The translations under genes were made by a program, and so were the position numbers. A model generated the notes under the pieces. That model ran no database searches. It was not told the DNA's origin and saw nothing but the letters and a program-made list of their open reading frames with translations. This document shows positions 14,383 through 21,681 of a DNA stretch of 32,665 nucleotides, piece after piece (the first letter of the stretch is position 1; each line of letters starts with the position of its first letter). Origin of the DNA: a virus; IMG/VR virus record IMGVR_UViG_3300036790_000293, positions 1 through 32,665 of that record; one strand, given 5' to 3'.

Positions 14383-15168
14383 CTAGCTGACCACGACGTC
14401 GGCCGGCGAGCCCACGAGAGACAGGACGTCCTGCCACGTCGAGAGCGCCCCGGTGACGTCGGACCATTCGGCGTAGTCGTCGGCGAGCGTCTGCCAGATC
14501 GCGGTCGTGCCGGTGACCGACGGGTCGGGGGCGGCCGCCTCGGTGAGGGGGATCGTGACCCAGCGCTGCTGCGTCGGGACGGTGTTGCGGGTCTCGGTCG
14601 TGTCCCCGCATGCGAAGTAGCCGCCGGCGATGATCGACCCCGACGGGACCTGCAGCAGCAGCACGTCGCCGGTCTCCAGCAGCGCGTTCAGCGCGGCGAG
14701 CTCGGCCAGGTCGGCGGTGGCGACCGTGAGGGCCCACTGCGCGGACGCCCGCGGCAGGCTGACCACCACGGGGAGCGAGCTGCCGACGATGTTGAAGACG
14801 CCCGACATCGACGGCCGGGTCACGTCGCCGACGTCCGACGGGGTGACGGTCATGTTCAGGAAGGGGAACCTGATGTGCTTGAGCCACCACTGCCCGGCCA
14901 GGTCCGGGGTGATGCTGTCGTCCTGCTCGGTGTGGGAGGACGGCACGACCCGGTAGTAGTTCAGGGTGTCGGGGGCGAACTCGTAGTCGTCGAGCGGCAG
15001 CGCGCTCGAGGTGAGCGCCACGGCGGAGCCGCCGCGGACCGTCGTCCAGCGGACCTGGTCGAGGGACCGCTGCACGACCGCGGTGTCGTCGGCGCCGATC
15101 GCGGTCCGGACCGCGGTTAGGCTGACCTGCACCCGCGACAGGGTGCCGTCGTAGCTGAGGTACGTCAC
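14383..15168 (-). CDS. distal tail protein (Dit-like)
   Basis: The 261-aa protein starts VTYLSYDGTLSRVQVSLTAV and contains RSLDQVRWTTVRGG, DYEFAPDTLNYYRVVPS, FPFLNMTVTPSDVGD and a C-terminal helical-beta part ending DVVVS. Size, content and place directly after the tape measure suggest the distal tail protein that joins tube and baseplate. GTG start overlaps the tape-measure stop (GTGA). An Ig/fibronectin-like fragment may be present in residues 20-85. Confidence 0.68.
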   Translation of the reverse strand: MTYLSYDGTLSRVQVSLTAVRTAIGADDTAVVQRSLDQVRWTTVRGGSAVALTSSALPLDDYEFAPDTLNYYRVVPSSHTEQDDSITPDLAGQWWLKHIRFPFLNMTVTPSDVGDVTRPSMSGVFNIVGSSLPVVVSLPRASAQWALTVATADLAELAALNALLETGDVLLLQVPSGSIIAGGYFACGDTTETRNTVPTQQRWVTIPLTEAAAPDPSVTGTTAIWQTLADDYAEWSDVTGALSTWQDVLSLVGSPADVVVS

Positions 15169-18100
15169 GGCGTCAGGCCCGCCCCGCCGCGCGCCATGGT
15201 GAGGATCTTCTGGTCGTGCCGCCGGATCTCGCCGCGGACGACGCCGAGCAGCTCCCCGGAGTCGAGGTACAGATTCCCGGTGAACTCGCCGCCCGTGGCG
15301 GGCGCCGTCGAGGCGGCCCGCGCGGTGCCGGACCCGGATCCCCGCGGCGCCGGGACGGCCGCGACGGCGAGCCGGGACGCGGCGCCCTCGACGTGGCGGA
15401 CGCGGGACAGCAGCCCCTCCTCGATGCCGATCCCGGTGAACTCGCCGATGCCGTAGGTGATCTTCGACGGGGAGTGGATCCCGAGTTCCTTCTTCAGGGT
15501 GGCGACCATGCTCTTGGCGATGGCCTCCATGAGCTTGGTGATGGACGCCTGCTGGGCCTTGAGGCCGGACAGGAACCCCTTCCCGGCCTGCTTGCCGCTG
15601 TCGTACATCTCGTCGGCGGCGGTCTTGCCGAGGGAGTTCGCGGTCTTGGTGATGGCGGCCTGGGCGGCGTTGGCCTGCTGGATCCCGGACGCGCCGGAGG
15701 TGATGAGGGCCTGGGCGAGCTGGTCGCCCTGGACGGGGCCGGCGTCGATGATCTGCCCGAGCAGGGCCGTGCCGAGGCCCATCGCCTTCAGCCGGGTGAT
15801 GTCGTGGGCGAACTGCCTTATGGCGGTGAGCTGCCCCTGCAGGCCGGAGACGATCCCGGCGCCGTCGATGACGCCGCCGGCGGCGGACTGCAGGCTGGTC
15901 AGCTGCGCCCCGGACGCCACGTTCCCGGCGACGGTGGTCGCGTACTTCTCCGCGGTGGCGATCGTCGCGGCGATCTTCGCCCGCTTCGTCGCGAGGGACT
16001 GCAGGCGGGTGTTGTCCTTCTCGAGCCAGCCGGTCAGCGCCGACGCCCTCGGCGCGCTGATGGCCCCGGCCGACCAGGCGGCCTTGACGTAGCCGAGCAG
16101 CTTGCCGACGGCGGACTTGACCTGGGCGGCGGTGGTGGCGCCGGACAGGGACGCGATGAGGGCGGCCTTCATCTCCAGGCCGATCGTCGCCAGCGCCTTG
16201 ACGATCCTGTCCTTGCGGGAGGTCAGGGCCGCCTGGATCTTCAGGGTCAGCTGCGCGGCCTGGGAGGCGCTGATCTTCCCGGCGGCGAGCTCGTCGTTGA
16301 TGGCCTTCATCAGGCTCTTCGCGGCGGCCCTGGCCTTCGGGAGGGTCTCGGTGACCCCGGAGCCGATCCGGTCGGTGATGGCCGCTCCGAGCTTCGCGGC
16401 CGCGGTGGACGCCCCGGCCTTGGCCAGGGACGTCAGGTCCGACGCGAGTTTCGTGGTGATCCGGGACAGGAGGCTCTGCTCCTGCGCGGAGGTGATCTGC
16501 CCGGCGGAGTAGGCGGCGGTGACCTGCGCGGCGAGGGACGCCGCGGCCTTCTCGGCCTTCGCCGCGGTGGCGCTGATGCCGAGCGCGAGCCCGGTCGTGA
16601 TGTAGGTGCCGAGCTGGTAGAACACCTTCGACGGGCTCGCGGACTTGATCTTGGACGCGAACCAGCCGATGGCGCGGGAGCCGAGGGACGTGATCTCGTT
16701 CTTGAGCGAGGCGGCCTTCGACTCGATGCCGCCGGTGAGCCCGTCGACGATGCTCTTCCCGGCGGACGTCAGCCAGGTCCCGGCGTTCGCGAACTGGCCG
16801 GTCACCCAGCCCTTGGCCTTGTCGACCTCGGTCAGCACCCAGTGCTTGCCCGAGTCGAACCCGGACGCGAAGAAATGCGCGCCCTTGGATCCGCCGGAGG
16901 TGAAGAAATGCGGCAGCGAGCTGGTGAACCAGGAGGTGAGCTTCCCCGCGAAGTCCCGCTGGAAGTCCTGGTAGGCCGGGGACCATAGCTTGCCCGGGAT
17001 CGTCTTGGTGAAGAAATGCGGCAGGGACCCGGTGAACCACGAGGTTATCTTGCCGGCGAAGTCGCGCTGGAATCCCTGGTAGGCGGGCGACCAGAGCTTG
17101 CCGGGAATGGTCTTATCGAAGAAATGCGGGAGCGACCCGGTGAACCAGGACGTTATCTTCCCGGCGAATTCCCTTTGGAAGTTCTCGTAGGGGTCGGACC
17201 AGAGCTTGCCCGGGATCGTCTTGGTGAAGAAATGCGGCAGCGACCCGGTGAACCACGATGTGACCTTCCCTGCGAAGTTCCGCTGGAAGTCCTCGTAGGC
17301 GGTGGACCACACCCGGTCGACCGGGCTCGACCTCGAGCCCGCCAGCTGGGCCTGGTAGGCGGCGTAGCCGGGCGACCCGGGGGCCGGCTCGCCGCCGGCG
17401 CCCTTGGGTGCGGCGCCGTAGGGGCGGGGGATCCCGATGCCCGCGATCGGCATGGTGACCGACGCCGCGTTCTGGGATCCGCCGAACAGGGTGTTGGACA
17501 CCGCCTGGACCGGCCCCGGGACGGCGGACTGGTACTGGCGGACCTGCGTCTTGGTGGCGGGGTGGACGGCCTTGGCGATCATCCCGGCGATGTTGCCGGC
17601 GATCAGGGCGATGACGACCCCGCCGGCGGCCGACTTGAGCCACCCCGCGACGCCGATCCCGACGGCCGCCTCGTCGCCCGCGGTGACGCCCCCCGCGCCC
17701 GCGCCCGCGCCGGCCCCGCCGACGGTGGCGTCCTCGGTCATCCCGGCGGCCTTGAGCATGTTCAGGCTGGCCTTGTACATGACGTCGCCGGCGGAGGTCA
17801 TGTTCGCGGCCGCCGTCGTGGTCGCCGACACCGCGGGAGTCTTCCTCGCCTCGAGGATCTTGCTGATCCCGGTGAGCTGCCCGGCCTTCTTCAGCCCGGA
17901 GTAGATCGCGGTCGCCGCGGCGGCGGCGAGGATGAGCTTCCCGGCGATCTCCGTCCACGGCTTCACGTCGGGGCTCGTCAGCCAGCCCGCGATCTTCTGG
18001 ACGTCGGGCAGGACGGTCTTGTCCAGGTACCCGGCGAACTGCGTCACCGGCGGCAGCAGGTCCAGGCCGAGGCGGATCCCGAGCGTGTCGACGGTGGACT

Positions 18101-19130
18101 TCAGGAGGTCGAACTGGGCGGCGGCGGTCTTCCGCTGGGCCGCGACGGCGGGGCCGTACGCGCCCGTCGAGCTGTTGATCTGGTCCTGCTTCTTCTTCAG
18201 CACGGCCAGGTTGTTGATCATCGTCAGGATGGCCGAGCTGGACCGGCCGCCGCCGAACGCCTTGGACAGCAGGATCGCCTGCTGCGACGCGGACAGGCCG
18301 CTGGCGTCCAGGTGCTGCTTCAGCAGCACGATCGTGCCCACCAGCCCCTGGGGGCTGCGCATCTCGTTGGCGAGCTGGAGGCCGGTGATCCCGATTGTGC
18401 CGAGCACCTTGGACGCGGCCAGCGACGGGGCGCCGAGCAGGGACAGGGACATCTTCAGGCGGGTCGCGGCGCTGTCGGCGGGGACGCCCTCGTCGGTCAT
18501 CAGCGCCAGGGCCGCGCCGACGCTCTTGAGGGACACCCCGAAGGTGCGGGCGGCGGGGAGGATCCCGGTGCCGAACGCCCCGACGAGGTCGGTCATCTGC
18601 ATGTTGCCGGCGCCGATGATCGCGTTGACCGTCGCGGCGGTCTGCCCGAACGACTGGGCGCCCTTGACGCCGGACCGCCACGCCCCGGCGAGCGCGTTGG
18701 TGGTGTCCTCGAGGTTCGACCCGCCGACCGCCGCCAGGTCGGACGCGGTCTTGAGCGCCTTCATCGCGTTCGCGTTGTCGAGGCCCACGCTCTTGAGGTG
18801 GAACAGCGCGAGGGCGAGCTCCTGCGGTCCCTGCTGGGTCGACGGCGCCATCTTCAGGACGGACTTGGTCAGGGAGTCGACCGCCGACTGCGATGCCCCG
18901 GCCTGCGTGTGGATCTTCTCCATGCTGGCCTGGAAGGTGACCGCGGACTTGACCGACTCGACGGCCACGGCCGCGGCGCCGGCGGCGATCGCCAGCATCG
19001 CGACCTGGGCGGCCTTGCCGAGCTTGCCGAACTTGGAGTCGAGCTCGTCCGCCGACGCGCCCGCGGCCTCGAAAGCGGGGCTGGCCCCGTCCACGCCGAT
19101 GAGGCTGTAGATGACCGTCGTCGTCGACAC
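15165..19130 (-). CDS. tail tape measure protein
   Basis: The 1321-aa protein is the longest in the window. Residues about 60-260 match the TP901-type tape-measure core (FQASMEKIHTQAGASQSAVD, GTGILPAARTFGVSLKSVGA, ALMTDEGVPADSAATRLKMS). A hydrophobic segment near 497-520 (VVIALIAGNIAGMIAKAV) could insert in the host membrane on DNA injection. Residues about 606-742 hold four tandem 36-aa repeats (see the repeat entry). Long alanine-rich helices follow. A second GKGFLSGLKAQQASITKLME segment and GIHSPSKITYGIGEF lie near the end. Function: sets tail length and helps assembly and DNA passage. GTG start, GGTGAG upstream. It ends in GTGA with the Dit-like gene. Confidence 0.95.
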   Translation of the reverse strand: MSTTTVIYSLIGVDGASPAFEAAGASADELDSKFGKLGKAAQVAMLAIAAGAAAVAVESVKSAVTFQASMEKIHTQAGASQSAVDSLTKSVLKMAPSTQQGPQELALALFHLKSVGLDNANAMKALKTASDLAAVGGSNLEDTTNALAGAWRSGVKGAQSFGQTAATVNAIIGAGNMQMTDLVGAFGTGILPAARTFGVSLKSVGAALALMTDEGVPADSAATRLKMSLSLLGAPSLAASKVLGTIGITGLQLANEMRSPQGLVGTIVLLKQHLDASGLSASQQAILLSKAFGGGRSSSAILTMINNLAVLKKKQDQINSSTGAYGPAVAAQRKTAAAQFDLLKSTVDTLGIRLGLDLLPPVTQFAGYLDKTVLPDVQKIAGWLTSPDVKPWTEIAGKLILAAAAATAIYSGLKKAGQLTGISKILEARKTPAVSATTTAAANMTSAGDVMYKASLNMLKAAGMTEDATVGGAGAGAGAGGVTAGDEAAVGIGVAGWLKSAAGGVVIALIAGNIAGMIAKAVHPATKTQVRQYQSAVPGPVQAVSNTLFGGSQNAASVTMPIAGIGIPRPYGAAPKGAGGEPAPGSPGYAAYQAQLAGSRSSPVDRVWSTAYEDFQRNFAGKVTSWFTGSLPHFFTKTIPGKLWSDPYENFQREFAGKITSWFTGSLPHFFDKTIPGKLWSPAYQGFQRDFAGKITSWFTGSLPHFFTKTIPGKLWSPAYQDFQRDFAGKLTSWFTSSLPHFFTSGGSKGAHFFASGFDSGKHWVLTEVDKAKGWVTGQFANAGTWLTSAGKSIVDGLTGGIESKAASLKNEITSLGSRAIGWFASKIKSASPSKVFYQLGTYITTGLALGISATAAKAEKAAASLAAQVTAAYSAGQITSAQEQSLLSRITTKLASDLTSLAKAGASTAAAKLGAAITDRIGSGVTETLPKARAAAKSLMKAINDELAAGKISASQAAQLTLKIQAALTSRKDRIVKALATIGLEMKAALIASLSGATTAAQVKSAVGKLLGYVKAAWSAGAISAPRASALTGWLEKDNTRLQSLATKRAKIAATIATAEKYATTVAGNVASGAQLTSLQSAAGGVIDGAGIVSGLQGQLTAIRQFAHDITRLKAMGLGTALLGQIIDAGPVQGDQLAQALITSGASGIQQANAAQAAITKTANSLGKTAADEMYDSGKQAGKGFLSGLKAQQASITKLMEAIAKSMVATLKKELGIHSPSKITYGIGEFTGIGIEEGLLSRVRHVEGAASRLAVAAVPAPRGSGSGTARAASTAPATGGEFTGNLYLDSGELLGVVRGEIRRHDQKILTMARGGAGLTP
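16896..17312 (-). repeat. four tandem 108-bp repeats inside the tape measure gene
   Basis: The plus-strand marker gaagaaatgcgg recurs at 16902, 17010, 17118 and 17226, exactly 108 bp apart. Encoded units of 36 aa read like LWSPAYQGFQRDFAGK then ITSWFTGSLPHFFTKTIPGK; variable positions are few (A/E after Y, D/E/N before F, T/D/S near the end). The units are rich in W, F and Y and in turn residues. DNA identity is high but not perfect, so the duplications are fairly recent or held by selection. Confidence 0.95.
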
Positions 19131-19152
19131 GGCTCACCCCGCCCCGGCGCCG

Positions 19153-19718
19153 CTACGGCTTCTTGTCGGCCTCGGCCTGCGCGGCGGCCTCTTCCTCGTC
19201 GCGGATCCGGTACTCCGCCTGCCACTCGCTGAGCTCGCGGGCGGAGATCCGCTCGAGCAGCTCGGCGACGGTGCAGCCGAGATTCTCCGCTAGGTGGAAG
19301 AGGAATCTTCGGCTTGGGCGGGCCCGGAGAAATTTGCGAGCGCGTCGACGTCCTCGGCGGTGAGGCCGGACAGCTCGGCGGCGACGTCGAACAGCCGGTC
19401 GAGGACCGCCCCGGCCTTCTTCCCGAGCGCGGCGGCGTCCTCGTCTTTGAACAGGCGCTTCCCGTCGGCGTCGACGAGCGCGCGGACGACGAGCTTCGCC
19501 CGGATGTTCAGGATGCTGCGGTGCATCTCCATCTGCCCGCGGATCCGCTTGCCGTCCTTGTCGACGGCGGGCCGCTCGATCATCTGGGACGCCTCATAAG
19601 CGTCCCGCTCAGTACCCGACAGCCCGCGGACCAGCACTGAGCCGCCCCATTCTGGAACGCTGACCTCGCGGGTCTCGATGTCGACGGCCTTCAGGATGTC
19701 TGCGCCGCTCAGCGGCAT
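19153..19718 (-). CDS. tail assembly chaperone GT, -1 frameshift product
   Basis: Long form of the chaperone made by slipping from the frame of 19290-19718 at 19329-19335. After the slip the frame reads LRARPSRRFLFHLAENLGC, TVAELLERISARELSEWQAE, YRIRDEEEAAAQAEADKKP and stops at 19153. The stretch RFLFHLAENLGxTVxELLxRxSxRELxEW is the standard second half of siphophage GT chaperones. It has no start codon of its own and lies directly before the tape measure. Both forms coat and fold the tape measure during tail assembly. Confidence 0.85.
19290..19718 (-). CDS. tail assembly chaperone G (short form)
   Basis: The 142-aa protein (MPLSGADILKAVDIETREVS, GSVLVRGLSGTERDAYEASQ, LFKDEDAAALGKKAGAVLDR, AELSGLTAEDVDALANF) matches the G-type tail assembly chaperone of siphophages. 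It is expressed in excess over the GT form. Unshifted reading ends 13 codons after the slippery site in ...EDSSST. ATG start with GAGG 5-6 nt upstream. It follows the tail completion protein gene and precedes the tape measure, the conserved order. Confidence 0.88.
   Translation of the reverse strand: MPLSGADILKAVDIETREVSVPEWGGSVLVRGLSGTERDAYEASQMIERPAVDKDGKRIRGQMEMHRSILNIRAKLVVRALVDADGKRLFKDEDAAALGKKAGAVLDRLFDVAAELSGLTAEDVDALANFSGPAQAEDSSST
19329..19335 (-). promoter_or_regulatory. -1 ribosomal frameshift site A AAT TTC
   Basis: Minus-strand bases 19335-19329 read A AAT TTC, an exact X XXY YYZ heptamer, with AAT and TTC in the zero frame of the chaperone gene (codon start 19334). A -1 slip gives AAA TTT and opens the frame that ends at 19153. 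A GGGCCC-rich segment just downstream could form the stimulatory structure. Confidence 0.82.
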
Positions 19719-19725
19719 GCCTGCC

Positions 19726-20238
19726 TCATTTCAGGGTGATATTCCGGGTGATTGAGTCGACTACGGCCTCGATGCCCGCGCGGCCTCGCAGGCCGAGGGA
19801 CTTCAGGGCCGGGTAGAACCAGGGGGTCGCGTCCTGCTCCGCCCACGGGATGTCCGGGTTCCCGTAGACGGGATGCCGCCAGGGGGACTTAGTCCCCTCG
19901 GAATAGGCGGGGAGGGCTCCCTGCCCGCTCGGCATCCGCTTGGCGTCGGCGCGGATGTTGACGCCCGCCCGCTTCCCGGTGGTGCGGACGGTGAGGTGCA
20001 CCGACTTCGACAGCCGCTTCCGCAGCCCCGTGGACCCGGAGGTGCCCTTGACGGGGATGTCGAGCGCCGCCCGCTTCACGACCGGGACGAGCGGCTTGGC
20101 GACCGCCCGGAGCTCGTTCCGGAACCGCCGGGTGATCTCCTTGTTGTCCATCCGCCGCAGCTGCTTGGCGATGACGCGGAGGTCGGCGCCGCTGCGCACC
20201 ATGGCGTCGCCGCCCACGTAGCGGCGGGGCGGCGCCAT
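19726..20238 (-). CDS. tail completion / HK97 gp10-like protein
   Basis: The 170-aa basic protein reads ADLRVIAKQLRRMDNKEITR, FRNELRAVAKPLVPVVKRAA, and TGLRKRLSKSVHLTVRTTGK, similar in pattern to HK97 gp10-like head-tail closure or tail-completion proteins (helical N-terminus, beta C-terminus, FYPALKSLGLRGRAGIEAVV near the end). ATG overlaps the tail tube stop by one base (TGATG). An internal ATG (MVRSGADLRV) 13 codons in is an alternative start. Position between tail tube and chaperones supports a tail role. Confidence 0.65.
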   Translation of the reverse strand: MAPPRRYVGGDAMVRSGADLRVIAKQLRRMDNKEITRRFRNELRAVAKPLVPVVKRAALDIPVKGTSGSTGLRKRLSKSVHLTVRTTGKRAGVNIRADAKRMPSGQGALPAYSEGTKSPWRHPVYGNPDIPWAEQDATPWFYPALKSLGLRGRAGIEAVVDSITRNITLK

Positions 20239-20735
20239 CAGGACGACGGGACGAGGATGTTCTCCGAGGGCTCGGAGGTGATGACGAACGAGATGACGAC
20301 CTGGCCGGGGTCGGTGGTCGTCGTCTCCTTCGACGCCGAGGAGACGGTGACGGGGAACACGTCCATCGTCTTGGTGCCGCTGACGCCCTCGTCGTCGCCC
20401 TCGGGGAACTGGACGATGAAGCCGGTGGTGTCGCGGGGCAGCACGGTGCGGACGTCGACCGAGTCCTCGTCGAGGTAGATGTTCATCGACGAGGCGTCGG
20501 CGGTGATCATGCCGGGGACCTGGGACGTGAACCGGCTCTTCAGGTCCGGGGCGTCGACCGGGTTGGTGGTGGTGGTGAACCCGGTGACGGACATGATCTC
20601 GCCGGTCAGGTCGGTGCCGGCGTCGAGCTCGTCCCTGGTCGGGGCGGTCTTGTCCGCGATCGTCGCTACGAAGTAGTACTGCCTCAACCCGACCGGGAAG
20701 TACCTGGTCACCGTCGAGAGTGGCGTTGCGGCCAT
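20238..20735 (-). CDS. major tail tube protein
   Basis: The 165-aa protein (TRYFPVGLRQYYFVATIADK, PTRDELDAGTDLTGEIMSVT, VPGMITADASSMNIYLDEDS, DGTKTMDVFPVTVSSAS) has the size and beta-rich fold pattern of siphophage tail tube proteins and lies in the usual place before the chaperones. ATG with AAGGGAG 6 nt upstream. A terminator lies just before it, so it depends on read-through or its own promoter; high expression would be expected. Confidence 0.82.
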   Translation of the reverse strand: MAATPLSTVTRYFPVGLRQYYFVATIADKTAPTRDELDAGTDLTGEIMSVTGFTTTTNPVDAPDLKSRFTSQVPGMITADASSMNIYLDEDSVDVRTVLPRDTTGFIVQFPEGDDEGVSGTKTMDVFPVTVSSASKETTTTDPGQVVISFVITSEPSENILVPSS

Positions 20736-20756
20736 GGCTGCTCCCTTGGGGCATGA

Positions 20757-20784
20757 GAAAAGCCCCTGGCGGCTGCCGGGGGCT
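20757..20784 (-). terminator. terminator between decoration-like and tail tube genes
   Basis: AGCCCCTGGC at 20761-20770 pairs with GCCGGGGGCT at 20775-20784 around a GGCT loop with one mismatch, followed on the minus strand by TTTTC (20761-20757). It is 23 bp past the stop of the 111-aa gene. Confidence 0.8.
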
Positions 20785-20806
20785 CGGGGCGGAAGGTCGG
20801 GCGGCG

Positions 20807-21142
20807 TCAGGAGACCTGGAAGACGCCGACGGTCAGGTCGGCGTAGGCGTCGTAGGACAGGTGCGCCAGGCCGTCGGAGGGCTGCTTGTAGATCTCCAGG
20901 AGCGGGATCATCTTCGTGCCGCCGGAGCCGGTGGCCGGGATGGTGACGGTCCGGCTGGTGACCGCCTGTCCGTCGACCGTCTCGGGGATCGGGATGGTGA
21001 CGGTGTGCGAGGCGGTGTCGCTGTTCTTGACCTGCAGGAACAGGCCCGAGCCGACGGCGCACTTGTCGCCGCTGGAACCGGCTGCGGCGTAGGTGGGGGC
21101 GCTGCCCGCGTGGGCGAGCGGCTGCGTTGCGAGGGTGGCCAT
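20807..21142 (-). CDS. small beta-sandwich virion protein, probable head decoration
   Basis: The 111-aa protein (MATLATQPLAHAGSAPTYAA, GSGLFLQVKNSDTASHTVTI, GTKMIPLLEIYKQPSDGLAH, SYDAYADLTVGVFQVS) has an Ig-like beta-sandwich pattern often seen in small actinobacterial phage virion proteins near the head-tail genes. Its own ribosome site (AAGGAG, 5 nt before ATG) and the terminator right behind it point to high separate expression, as for decoration proteins. No direct proof of location on the head rather than the tail. Confidence 0.6.
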   Translation of the reverse strand: MATLATQPLAHAGSAPTYAAAGSSGDKCAVGSGLFLQVKNSDTASHTVTIPIPETVDGQAVTSRTVTIPATGSGGTKMIPLLEIYKQPSDGLAHLSYDAYADLTVGVFQVS

Positions 21143-21186
21143 GTCGCTCCTTAGTGCTTCCGGAGGGGACGGACGAGAATGGACGC
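21143..21186. promoter_or_regulatory. divergent gap with -10-like box for the plus-strand gene
   Basis: The 44-bp gap carries GAGAATGGACGCATG at its right end: a TANNNT-like -10 box (GAGAAT) followed by 6 nt and ATG, the spacing of a leaderless start. A clear -35 is not seen (TTAGTG is 19 nt upstream). On the minus strand the gap holds the AAGGAG site for 20807-21142. Confidence 0.35.
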
Positions 21187-21681
21187 ATGAACGGACAAAG
21201 ATCAGCCGTCGGCGTTCCCGAGGACGGGATCGCCGCCGCCGCCGCTTGGTGGGCGTCCCGGCTCGGGAACTGCCATCACGACCCCATCGGCCTGGACGCC
21301 CCGGACAAGGCGCTCTCTGTCGACGACATGCAATGGGTGATCGAGATGAACCTTCAGGCCAAGCGGGGGAAGTACGATCCCGGGCAGCTCGAGAGGTACC
21401 GGGCCGCGCTCGCGGAGGCCATATGGGAGCACCTGCGCGGCTGCCCTGGCGCCGGCACGTGCGGGGGGAGGAGCGTCGGGCCCGGGCGTCACACAATCGC
21501 GTGCGACTACGACCCAGACCAGACGCTCTGCAGCGGTGCCGCCCGGGCGGGGATCGAGCTCGACTCCCTCGACCTTCCATGCAAGACGACCATGCTCCTG
21601 CAGGCGGACTCCATCACTGTCAGCGAAGGCTACGGGGGGCCGTGGATGACGATCTGGGACGGCCGTCCTACGGGTTCGTGA
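21187..21681 (+). CDS. plus-strand moron, unknown function
   Basis: A 164-aa acidic protein on the strand opposite to the operon: GIAAAAAWWASRLGNCHHDP, ALSVDDMQWVIEMNLQAKRG, QLERYRAALAEAIWEHLRGC, CGGRSVGPGRHTIACDYDPD, SITVSEGYGGPWMTIWDG. A pattern like AWWAxxL ... DYxPD ... WKTTM ... GYGxPxxTI recurs in small proteins of actinobacterial phages, but I know no function. Cys pairs (C109, C114 region) are too spread for a clear zinc motif. Start at ATG 21187, just after a -10-like box. Its end overlaps the end of the minus-strand connector gene by 14 bp. Confidence 0.65.
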   Translation: MNGQRSAVGVPEDGIAAAAAWWASRLGNCHHDPIGLDAPDKALSVDDMQWVIEMNLQAKRGKYDPGQLERYRAALAEAIWEHLRGCPGAGTCGGRSVGPGRHTIACDYDPDQTLCSGAARAGIELDSLDLPCKTTMLLQADSITVSEGYGGPWMTIWDGRPTGS

